Source: Imperialibacter sp040222385
GTDB lineage: Bacteria > Bacteroidota > Bacteroidia > Cytophagales > Cyclobacteriaceae
DNA length: 64,000 nt
Assembly: GCF_040222385.1 (NCBI RefSeq)
Contig: NZ_JAVKDF010000056.1
Coordinates: 1 to 64,000, forward strand
Reading direction: 5' to 3'
Shown: positions 55,256-62,733 of the stretch, one piece after another
How positions within the stretch are numbered: the first letter of the stretch is position 1
How the letters are laid out: each line of letters begins with the position of its first letter
Position numbers and translations under genes: made by a program
The notes under the pieces: generated by a model
The model's database searches: none
The model's input: the letters and a program-made list of their open reading frames with translations, nothing else
Told to the model about the DNA's origin: nothing

Positions 55256-55487
55256 TTTATTAGTGTTTAACTGGCATTTGAATTTTAAGGGATTATTACT
55301 CTTTGTCACCCACCAGGATAAGGCGTGTTTTATGATGACGACAGTAATATTGAATTGAGATTGATGGCTTCTTGCAAGGCCATAGCGAGCTCAAAACTGA
55401 GCTGACTTTAAGCGACGTCTCCCCTGCGCTGGGTACGTCGGCTTGCTATTAGGTTTATGCAAAATTCCAATTTTTTGAACCAGGAAA

Positions 55488-55524
55488 ATTACACTTCAGT
55501 AATTTTGAGTTACATACTTCACTG
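55488..55524 (-). promoter_or_regulatory. 37-bp tandem TTACA element upstream of the second DUF3494 gene
   Basis: ATTACA at 55488 and GTTACATACTTCACTG at 55509-55524, spacing 21. It lies 233-269 bp upstream of the start at 55255. No other gene I can support lies between, so the site probably serves the DUF3494 gene through a long leader. The intervening 55256-55487 shows no other feature. Confidence 0.55.
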
Positions 55525-55564
55525 GTTATTCGTCGCTTTTTGCTGCTTGAGGGGGTCTTTTAAA

Positions 55565-55885
55565 ATGGATTTGAAGGAAGTAGTGAAATGGGATGACAAC
55601 GAACAGATAGAATTTTTCTAAGAATACATTGGATTTACAGCACAGCAACTAAGCGAGAGCAATCTCAGGGGGAGGTTTGTTTGTTCTGATACTTTTGGTT
55701 GGCAAATGATGTTTGGAGATGCTAAAACGGCCGCCAGTGATGAAGGACAATTGCAGCGACCATCCTTCTTTGAAAAAATCAGGCAAATGTTTCGGCCATT
55801 GACAAGGGGTGGGGATGAGCTAGGAATTTGCTCAAAGAATTTTCAGCCAGACGCCCAACCAAACCACACACGGCGCCACCAGTGA
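55565..55885 (+). pseudogene. Decayed short gene with in-frame stop
   Basis: From ATG 55565 the frame reads MDLKEVVKWDDNEQIEFF, stops at TAA 55619-55621, then continues in the same frame as EYIGFTAQQLSESNLRGRF and on to FFEKIRQMFRP and a stop at 883-885. The part after the stop looks protein-like, so this is probably an inactivated gene of 106 codons. No family recognised. It lies between the stress island and the restriction locus. Confidence 0.4.
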
Positions 55886-55950
55886 AAAAGGCGCTGCCAG
55901 CCAGGCTGGTCCCCGACACGAAAAATAACAGGCCATTACAGCGGTTACTT

Positions 55951-55994
55951 TCTACAGAAGCGCAGATAGTAACTTCTTTAATCGCTTCTGTAGA
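55951..55994. repeat. 12-bp perfect inverted repeat
   Basis: TCTACAGAAGCG at 951-962 and CGCTTCTGTAGA at 983-994, with a 20-base spacer that also contains TAGTAACTTCTTT. It is unrelated to a gene stop. It could be the end of an old mobile element or a regulatory hairpin. Confidence 0.5.
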
Positions 55995-56049
55995 GAGTAG
56001 CGGCTGTATTTTTCCGGAGACGCACTTCCCTTCCTGATATTTGTCTTTG

Positions 56050-56235
56050 TTGCTATTTGTAATTCCTTTTTTTGGGCGTGCCCCCCGCCAGCCATAATCC
56101 GTTTGAAAGTAACGTACACTGTTTGGCGGGGGTCGGGCTATCCGCTCCAAGTCCTCCCCGCCAGCTGGCGGGTGTGGGCTTTCCGCTGCTATCCCTCACG
56201 CAAAGGACGTGAGTTGGTTCACGAGCAAGGCTGCC
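56050..56235. repeat. GC-rich segment with CCCGCCAG palindrome, possible dispersed repeat
   Basis: This segment is much richer in G and C than its surroundings. It contains the perfect 16-bp palindrome CCCGCCAGCTGGCGGG at 56157-56172 and two related blocks, GGTCGGGCTATCCGCTCC and GGGCTTTCCGCTGCTATCCC. This looks like a dispersed intergenic element of Bacteroidota; I judge that from memory of the type. The remainder of 55886-56492 holds the inverted repeat above and no gene I can support. Confidence 0.4.
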
Positions 56236-56492
56236 GATACACCGCCGCTTCCATAACAGTTCACGCAGTACAGATTGAAAAATCTCCTCACGTCGGAATA
56301 TTTACATGCTTTTTGCATTGAAACCTGATTAGAAAAAATATAAATTCTAACTTGGTTGGTCGGGAAACTGGGAAAGAGTTACAACTTGGCAAGTAGTTAT
56401 ATGGAAATCATACAATGACCACAATTGGAGGTGTTCTTTGGGATGCCAAAGATCGTTGAAGTAGATCCTAAAGATTTATTGTAAGTAGATGA

Positions 56493-59400
56493 ATGAGTAA
56501 GGAAAATCAAATAGAAGAAAGTCTCATCAAACAGCTCACAGAGCTGAAATATATCTATCGGCCTGATATCGTCGATAGAAAGACGCTTGAGCAGAACTTT
56601 AAGGCTAAATTTGAAGCGCTGAATCGTGTTAGGTTAACCGATAGTGAATTTTTACGCTTGCGGGAAGAAATTACCGAGCCCGATGTGTTTGCCGCCTCTA
56701 AATTTTTGCGTGAGCAGCAATATTTCCAAAGGGAAGACGGCACGCCCCTTCATTATACGTTGGTCAACATCAAAGACTGGTGCAAAAATGATTACGAGGT
56801 GATCAGCCAGCTACGAATCAACACAGAAAACAGCTTCCAGCGGTATGACATTATTTTGCTGATCAATGGCTTGCCCGTTGTCCAGATCGAATTGAAGAAG
56901 CTGGACATTTCGCCACGAAAGGCCATGCAGCAAGTTGTGGACTATAAGACCGAACCCGGAAACGGCTATGGCAATTCGCTCCTGTGTTTCATGCAGTTGT
57001 TTATCGTGAGCAACCGGGCCAACACCTACTATTTTGCCAACAACAAAAGCCAGCACTTTGCTTTCAACGCAGACGAGCAGTTTTTGCCCATTTACCAGCT
57101 GGCGGACGAAAGCAACAAGAAGATCACTCACCTGGAATCGTTCACTGAAAAATTCCTAACCAAGTGCACCCTGGGCGAAATGATCAGCAAGTACATGGTG
57201 CTGGTGGAGAGCGAGCAGAAACTGCTCGTGATGCGTCCTTATCAGATTTATGCGGTAAAAGCCATTGTGGATTGCATCCATCAAAACCGGGGCAATGGCT
57301 ATATCTGGCACACCACCGGCAGTGGCAAAACATTGACTTCTTTCAAAGCATCCACGTTGCTGAAAACCAATCCCGATATTGAAAAGTGCCTTTTTGTGGT
57401 CGACCGCAAAGACCTTGACCGGCAAACCCGGGAGGAGTTCAATAAATTTCAGGAAGGCAGTGTGGAAGAAAATACTAACACAGAAACCCTGGTTCGACGA
57501 TTACTATCGACCGACTATGCTGATAAGGTGATCGTGACCACCATTCAGAAGTTAGGTCTGGCACTGGACGGAACCAATAAGAAAAACTACAAAGAGCGCC
57601 TGGAGCCTTTGAGCAAAAAACGGGTAGTGTTCATCTTCGACGAGTGCCACCGGTCGCAGTTTGGCGATAACCACAAGGCGATCAAAGAGTTTTTCCCACA
57701 TGCACAGCTCTTTGGCTTCACGGGTACCCCCATTTTTGATGACAACGCCAACTACAGCGTCATTGAAGGCAAGGAAGCCTCGTACAAAACCACCAAATCT
57801 ATTTTTGAAAAGCAGCTGCATGCATATACCATCACGCATGCCATAGAGGATAAAAATGTGCTGCGTTTTCATATCGACTATTTCAAAGGCAAAGGCAGCC
57901 ATCATGCCAAGCCGGGAGAAGCTATTGCACAGCAGGCAGTGGTAGATGCCATACTCGACAAACACGATGCCGCTACCAATTCAAGGCGTTTCAATACGAT
58001 CCTGGCTACCGCCTCTATCAACAATGCCATTGAATATTATCATCTGTTCAAAGCGAGCCAAAACAAGAAGAAAGTAGACGACGACAGTTATGTGCCGCTG
58101 AATATTGCCTGCGTGTTTTCTCCGCCGGCGCAGTTGATAGCCAAAGAAGGAGATCAGCAAAGCCAAAAAAATGCAGCAGACATCAAACAGTTGCAGGACG
58201 ACCTGGCTCAGGAGAAAGAAGACAACAAGCAAAACCCAGAAGAGAAGAAGAAAGCGCTGCTGGAAATTATTGCCGACTACAACAAGCAGTACGGCAGTAA
58301 TCATACCATAGGTGAATTCGATTTGTATTACCAGGATCTACAACGCCGTATAAAAGACCAGAAGTACAATAACCAGGACTATCCGCACAAAAACAAAATT
58401 GACATTACCATTGTGGTAGACATGCTGCTGACGGGATTCGACTCTAAATACCTCAATACACTGTATGTAGACAAGAAACTGAAATTCCACGGACTGATAC
58501 AGGCATTTTCCCGCACCAACAGGGTGCTGAACGACACCAAACCCTACGGCAATATCCTCGATTTCCGCTCTCAGCAGGAAGCCGTCAATACGGCCATTAC
58601 ACTCTTCTCCGGAGAAGACAGCGGACGAGCCAGGGAAATATGGATGGTAGACCCTGCTCCCAAAGTGATAGAGCAGTACGAGGAAGCAGTGGCGAAGCTG
58701 GGCGTATTTATGCAACAGCAAAATTTGCTGGCCGAGCCTCCGCAGGTGTATAACCTGAAAGGTGATGCGGCCCGTATCGCTTTTGTGAAGAACTTTAAGG
58801 AGGTACAGAGGCTCAAGACCCAGCTGGATCAGTACACGGACCTGGACGACGAGCAAAAGGCCACTATTGAAGCCATTTTGCCAAAAGAAACCCTGCAGGA
58901 GTTCAAAAGCTCTTATATTGAAACATCCAAACAGCTACGGGAAATCCAGCAGAAAGAAGGCGATGAAGCACCTCCGGGTATTCAGCAGCTCGACTTTGAG
59001 TTTGTGCTGTTTGCGTCGGCGCTGATTGACTATGATTATATTATGGGGTTGATTGCCGACAACACGCAAAAGAAACCCACCAGACAAAAAATGAGCAAGG
59101 CGCAGGTGATTGCCCTGCTAAGCTCCACGTCTACCCTGATGGAAGAACAGGAAGATTTGACAGAATATATTAACGGACTCGACTGGGAAACCGGGCAGGA
59201 CGAGAAAACCCTACGGCAGGGGTATGAAAACTTTAAAGTAGAAAAAAACGAAAAAGAGCTGGCCGATATAGCCCACCACCACGGATTGCAAACAGCCAAC
59301 CTCAAGGCCTTTGTAGACACCATTATGAGCAGGATGATTTTCGACGGTGAAAAGCTCACCGACCTGTTGGCGCCATTGGAACTAAGCTGGAAAGAACGCA

Positions 59401-59495
59401 GGGTGAAAGAATTGGCATTGATGAAAGACTTAGTGCCCCAATTGAAAAAACTAGCCCAGGGGCGGGAAATATCAGGATTAGCAGCTTATGAGTAA
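56493..59495 (+). CDS. hsdR: Type I restriction enzyme R subunit (HsdR)
   Basis: The 1000 residues contain, in order, the HSDR_N nuclease with D119 and E133-x-K135 (PD-ExK metal site), Walker A HTTGSGKT with G276, K279 and T280, the DECH box 383-386, and helicase motifs such as FTGTPIFDD and MLLTGFDSKYLNTLYVDKKL, then a helical C-terminal domain that binds HsdM/HsdS. It cleaves DNA lacking the methylation mark after translocating on it. The length is normal. Its last eight bases overlap hsdS, so the two are translationally coupled. No GC or codon break is obvious in hsdR itself. Confidence 0.95.
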   Translation: MSKENQIEESLIKQLTELKYIYRPDIVDRKTLEQNFKAKFEALNRVRLTDSEFLRLREEITEPDVFAASKFLREQQYFQREDGTPLHYTLVNIKDWCKNDYEVISQLRINTENSFQRYDIILLINGLPVVQIELKKLDISPRKAMQQVVDYKTEPGNGYGNSLLCFMQLFIVSNRANTYYFANNKSQHFAFNADEQFLPIYQLADESNKKITHLESFTEKFLTKCTLGEMISKYMVLVESEQKLLVMRPYQIYAVKAIVDCIHQNRGNGYIWHTTGSGKTLTSFKASTLLKTNPDIEKCLFVVDRKDLDRQTREEFNKFQEGSVEENTNTETLVRRLLSTDYADKVIVTTIQKLGLALDGTNKKNYKERLEPLSKKRVVFIFDECHRSQFGDNHKAIKEFFPHAQLFGFTGTPIFDDNANYSVIEGKEASYKTTKSIFEKQLHAYTITHAIEDKNVLRFHIDYFKGKGSHHAKPGEAIAQQAVVDAILDKHDAATNSRRFNTILATASINNAIEYYHLFKASQNKKKVDDDSYVPLNIACVFSPPAQLIAKEGDQQSQKNAADIKQLQDDLAQEKEDNKQNPEEKKKALLEIIADYNKQYGSNHTIGEFDLYYQDLQRRIKDQKYNNQDYPHKNKIDITIVVDMLLTGFDSKYLNTLYVDKKLKFHGLIQAFSRTNRVLNDTKPYGNILDFRSQQEAVNTAITLFSGEDSGRAREIWMVDPAPKVIEQYEEAVAKLGVFMQQQNLLAEPPQVYNLKGDAARIAFVKNFKEVQRLKTQLDQYTDLDDEQKATIEAILPKETLQEFKSSYIETSKQLREIQQKEGDEAPPGIQQLDFEFVLFASALIDYDYIMGLIADNTQKKPTRQKMSKAQVIALLSSTSTLMEEQEDLTEYINGLDWETGQDEKTLRQGYENFKVEKNEKELADIAHHHGLQTANLKAFVDTIMSRMIFDGEKLTDLLAPLELSWKERRVKELALMKDLVPQLKKLAQGREISGLAAYE

Positions 59496-60702
59496 GGAGC
59501 AAAAATTAGTGCCCCAATTGCGGTTCCCTGAGTTTGTGAAGGAGGGGGAGTGGAAAATTGAGCCACTTGGTAACTTAAGCCAAGAAATTATTGAGAAGAC
59601 GAAAGGGCGCAAATTTAAGCTCATGAGTATTACTTCAGGAATTGGACTTGTTTCGCAAATTGAAAAATTCGGAAGGGAGATAGCAGGAGATTCATATAAA
59701 AATTACTATGTAATCCATAAGGGCGATTTTGCTTACAATAAAAGTTCCACAAAACTTTATGCAGAAGGCGAAATAGCAATGTTTGAAGATGAACAGACGG
59801 GGGCTGTTCCTAATAGCATATTTACCTGCTTCCGATTTGATGAAAAGCTAGTTTATCCAACTTTTGCTAAATATCCTTTTGCTAACAATCTACACGGTAA
59901 TTGGCTAAGAAAATTCATCGCTGTAGGGGCAAGAGCTAATGGAGCACTTCAAGTGAATAGTACAGATTTATTCTCCGCACCATTTCCACACCCTTCACTA
60001 ACAGAACAACAACGCATAGCCGCCTGCCTTTCTTCCCTAGATGAGCTGAAAGCTGCCCATACCGATAAACTCCAAGCCCTCAAAGACCACAAAAAATGTC
60101 TGATGAAAAACCTTTTCCCGCAAGAAGGGGAAACTGTACCTAAGTATCGCTTTCCGGAGTTTGAGAATGATGGGGAGTGGGTGGAAAAGACGTTGGGGGA
60201 GATTTGTGAAATGCAAGCTGGTAAATTTGTTAGCGCTTCTGAAATCAATGAAAGATTTTTGGATGGCCTATTTCCGTGCTATGGTGGAAATGGGTTGCGT
60301 GGCTATACCAGTTCTTTCACACACTACGGAAAATATTCCTTAATAGGACGTCAAGGTGCTCTTTGTGGAAATGTAACTCTAGCCGATGGAACATTCCATG
60401 CGACCGAGCACGCTGTGGTTGTAAAACATAATGATGGTGTTGATACAGTATGGCTTTTTTATGTTTTAGTGCTTTTAAATCTAAACCAGTATGCAACTGG
60501 GCAGGCACAACCTGGCCTATCAGTGAGCAATTTGGAAAAGGTTGAACTTAGTTTCCCCGAGAATATCATTGAGCAACAAAAAATAGCCTCCTGCCTTTCT
60601 TCCTTAGATGCTTTGATCAACGCCCAAGCCGAGAAAATAGAGCAGCTGCAGCAGCATAAAAAAGGCTTGGTGCAGGGGTTGTTTCCAAAAATGAATGGAT
60701 AG
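59488..60702 (+). CDS. hsdS: Type I restriction specificity subunit (HsdS)
   Basis: The 404 residues show two target recognition domains. Each half starts with RFPEF-x4-GEW (residues 12-22 and about 221-231). Each ends with a helical spacer: EQQRIAACLSSLDELKAAH (about 173-210) and EQQKIASCLSSLDALINAQ. The second repeats the first, as expected for an S subunit binding a bipartite site. The recognition sequence cannot be read from it. The first TRD (59560-59990) is visibly more A/T-rich than hsdR, consistent with TRD shuffling. prrC follows after three bases. Confidence 0.93.
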   Translation: MSKEQKLVPQLRFPEFVKEGEWKIEPLGNLSQEIIEKTKGRKFKLMSITSGIGLVSQIEKFGREIAGDSYKNYYVIHKGDFAYNKSSTKLYAEGEIAMFEDEQTGAVPNSIFTCFRFDEKLVYPTFAKYPFANNLHGNWLRKFIAVGARANGALQVNSTDLFSAPFPHPSLTEQQRIAACLSSLDELKAAHTDKLQALKDHKKCLMKNLFPQEGETVPKYRFPEFENDGEWVEKTLGEICEMQAGKFVSASEINERFLDGLFPCYGGNGLRGYTSSFTHYGKYSLIGRQGALCGNVTLADGTFHATEHAVVVKHNDGVDTVWLFYVLVLLNLNQYATGQAQPGLSVSNLEKVELSFPENIIEQQKIASCLSSLDALINAQAEKIEQLQQHKKGLVQGLFPKMNG

Positions 60703-60705
60703 AAT

Positions 60706-61881
60706 ATGCCTGAAATAGAAAGTTACTCATTTCCTAATCTGGAAAACTTTGTCACTCATCTTCGAGCGCAGAATAAAAAGGTTCAGTTACTTTTTGCTTA
60801 CAATGGAACTGGCAAAACCCGGTTGTCGATGGCCTTTAAAGAGGCAGGAAAGGAAACAGTAACCCATACTATCCTTTATGAAGATGGTGATTTGGTTCAT
60901 TCAGAAGATGGTGAAGTACTTGAGACCTCTGAAACAACCAGGGACACCTTGTATTTTAATGCCTTTACGGAAGACCTATTCTATTGGGACAATGATCTGG
61001 ACAATGACATTGCCAGAGTTTTAAAGATCAATCAATACTCCACATTCTTCGGGGGACTTCCCGAATTGGAGATGGAAAACAGGATTCGCCCGCTCCTAAG
61101 AAGGTACGCCGATTTTGACTTTTTTATTGACTACACCAATTGGCACGTAATGTTTACAAGGGAAGAGCGGATACAAGAACAAACTGTTACTTATCAAAAC
61201 ATCAAGGTGTCACGTGGTGAAGAGCGTCTGTTTATCTGGTGCTTCTTCCTGGCCATCGTTCAATTGGCAATCGACAAGCAGGAGACCTATAATTGGGTAA
61301 GATATGTCTATGTAGATGATCCAATTTCTTCGCTGGATGACCATAACGCTATTTCCGTAGCACATCACCTTGCAAGTATTATCAAAACTGAAGGAAGTGA
61401 GATCAAAGCGGTCATATCAACCCATCATGCCTTATTCTTCAATGTACTGTGCAATGAATTTGGCAACGCTAAGAAGTTCTTTATCAAAAAGACAAAAGAC
61501 GGTTATAATTTGAAAACCACTACCGATTCACCTTTTGTGTATCATGTTGCTTTGATAAAAGAACTGAGAAAGGCAATTGACGAGGACAAATTGTTCACCT
61601 ACCATTTCAATGTATTAAGGACCATCTTGGAGAAGGCTGCCAACTTTCACGGGTATTCTAAGTTTTCAGATTGCATAGACATCGACGGAGATGACGAGGA
61701 CAGAACCCTGCATTCGAGAATTGTTAACATTATGAGCCACGGAGCCTATTCCCTTTTTGAACCGGTCGAAATGGTGGAGGAAAACAAAGAATACTTTAAG
61801 AGTATCTTCGACAACTATCTCAATAATTATAAATTCAATGATCTTCTTTTTGTTGAAGAAGACATTCAACCATTGGCATGA
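60706..61881 (+). CDS. prrC: PrrC-like anticodon nuclease (RM-associated ABC ATPase toxin)
   Basis: The 391 residues are close to E. coli PrrC in length (396). An ABC-type ATPase comes first: Walker A AYNGTGKT (31-38), signature SRGEERLFIW (169-178), Walker B YVYVDDPISSLDD (200-212) and the switch STHH (H240). The last part carries R305-x3-E309 (LRTILEK) and H345 (MSHGAY). This matches the Arg-Glu-His catalytic triad of PrrC and RloC, with almost the same spacing. PrrC-type enzymes sit silent on a type I RM complex and cut tRNA anticodon loops when phage disables restriction. The position between hsdS and hsdM is as expected. The tRNA target is not known. Confidence 0.82.
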   Translation: MPEIESYSFPNLENFVTHLRAQNKKVQLLFAYNGTGKTRLSMAFKEAGKETVTHTILYEDGDLVHSEDGEVLETSETTRDTLYFNAFTEDLFYWDNDLDNDIARVLKINQYSTFFGGLPELEMENRIRPLLRRYADFDFFIDYTNWHVMFTREERIQEQTVTYQNIKVSRGEERLFIWCFFLAIVQLAIDKQETYNWVRYVYVDDPISSLDDHNAISVAHHLASIIKTEGSEIKAVISTHHALFFNVLCNEFGNAKKFFIKKTKDGYNLKTTTDSPFVYHVALIKELRKAIDEDKLFTYHFNVLRTILEKAANFHGYSKFSDCIDIDGDDEDRTLHSRIVNIMSHGAYSLFEPVEMVEENKEYFKSIFDNYLNNYKFNDLLFVEEDIQPLA

Positions 61882-61991
61882 CACAAAAAGAACAACAGCA
61901 GACAAGCAAAGCCCTCTGGAATATAGCCAAAGGCCCAGAGTTTGAAACGCAAATGTCGAGTTGGACTTGTTGCGAGACGCAGGGGCGTTAG
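61878..61991 (+). pseudogene. Remnant of an hsdM gene (5' end with internal deletion)
   Basis: The frame starts at ATGA overlapping the prrC stop. It encodes MTQKEQQQTSKALWNIAKGPEFETQM before running into the REP array and stopping at 61991. The first 24 bases equal the start of the intact hsdM at 62734. ALWNIA then matches TLWNIA, and PEFETQM matches PEFEKQM at residues 82-88 of HsdM, so about 63 codons between are deleted. This shows that an hsdM copy once directly followed prrC. Confidence 0.75.
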
Positions 61992-62171
61992 CCCTGCTAT
62001 CGTCGTAGACAAATAACGTACAATATAAAAGATTCACAGGGGCGTTAGCCCTGGCATCGTCGTAGATAAATAACGTACAATGTAAAAGAGTCACAGGGGC
62101 GTTAGCCCTGGCATCGTCGTAAATAGATAACACACAAGAAAAAACAGGGGCGTTAGCCCTGACATCGTAAT
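61980..62171 (+). repeat. Array of four REP-like units upstream of the RAYT gene
   Basis: Four units begin CAGGGGCGTTAGCCCTG at 61980, 62037, 62094 and 62145, spaced 57, 57 and 51 bases. Each can fold into a hairpin (CAGGGGC/GCCCTG with a GTTA loop) and is followed by ATCGT and an A/T-rich tail. The last ends at the RAYT start codon. This is the normal setting of a REP-associated tyrosine transposase. Confidence 0.88.
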
Positions 62172-62633
62172 ATGGCAAACACATACACGCAGCTATACAT
62201 ACAATTCGTTTTTTCGGTAAAGGGACGGCAAAACCTCATCAAAGAGCAGTTCAGAGATGAATTAGAAAAGGTAATGTGCGGCATAGTAACGAACCAAAAA
62301 TGTAAAACCTATGCCATCTATTGCAATCCCGACCACACACATATATTTGTCGGCATGCATCCAACGATTTCACCTTCAAAGCTAATGGAGCAAGTCAAGT
62401 CTGGCTCGTCTAAATGGCTGAATGAAAAAAGGTATATTCCCGGTAAATTCTTATGGCAAGATGGATATGGTGCTTTTACCTACTCCAAATCACATATCGA
62501 CAACGTGGTGAAATACATTTTGAACCAACCGGAGCACCACAAAAAACAATCGTTCAAAGATGAATATTTGTTGCTGCTTGAAAAATTTGATGTTGACTAT
62601 GATCCAAAATATTTGTTCGAATGGTACGACTAG
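62172..62633 (+). CDS. REP-associated tyrosine transposase (RAYT, IS200-like TnpA)
   Basis: The 153 residues are a Y1 transposase: MANTYTQLYIQFVFSVKGRQ, the HUH-type motif DHTHIFVGMHP, and the catalytic Tyr region in the C-terminal helix (YSKSHIDNVVKYILNQPEHHKKQSF). Such enzymes cut and paste single-stranded REP sequences. REP units sit immediately upstream (four) and in inverted orientation downstream (62638 and 62691). No accessory TnpB is present. Confidence 0.9.
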   Translation: MANTYTQLYIQFVFSVKGRQNLIKEQFRDELEKVMCGIVTNQKCKTYAIYCNPDHTHIFVGMHPTISPSKLMEQVKSGSSKWLNEKRYIPGKFLWQDGYGAFTYSKSHIDNVVKYILNQPEHHKKQSFKDEYLLLLEKFDVDYDPKYLFEWYD

Positions 62634-62637
62634 GAAA

Positions 62638-62710
62638 GATGTCAGGGCTAGCGCCCCTAAACCCCTACGTGTGTGCATTTTGCTACGAAGACAACAGGGC
62701 TACGCCCCTG
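62638..62710. repeat. Inverted REP units downstream of the RAYT gene
   Basis: GATGTCAGGGCTAGCGCCCCT at 62638-62658 is the near-exact inverse of the last upstream unit (one changed base). CAGGGCTACGCCCCTG at 62695-62710 is a second hairpin. With the upstream array they flank the RAYT gene symmetrically. Confidence 0.8.
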
Positions 62711-62733
62711 AAAACCCACTTACCTGAAAGGAG

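Noticed and set aside
55779..56150. 123-residue minus-strand frame before hsdR
   Set aside because: It runs through the inverted repeat and the GC-rich element; no family pattern is visible.
61980..62171. CRISPR array
   Set aside because: The repeated 17-base unit is palindromic, the 57/57/51-base spacing is filled by similar A/T-rich tails, and there are no unique spacers or cas genes; REP units next to a RAYT explain it.
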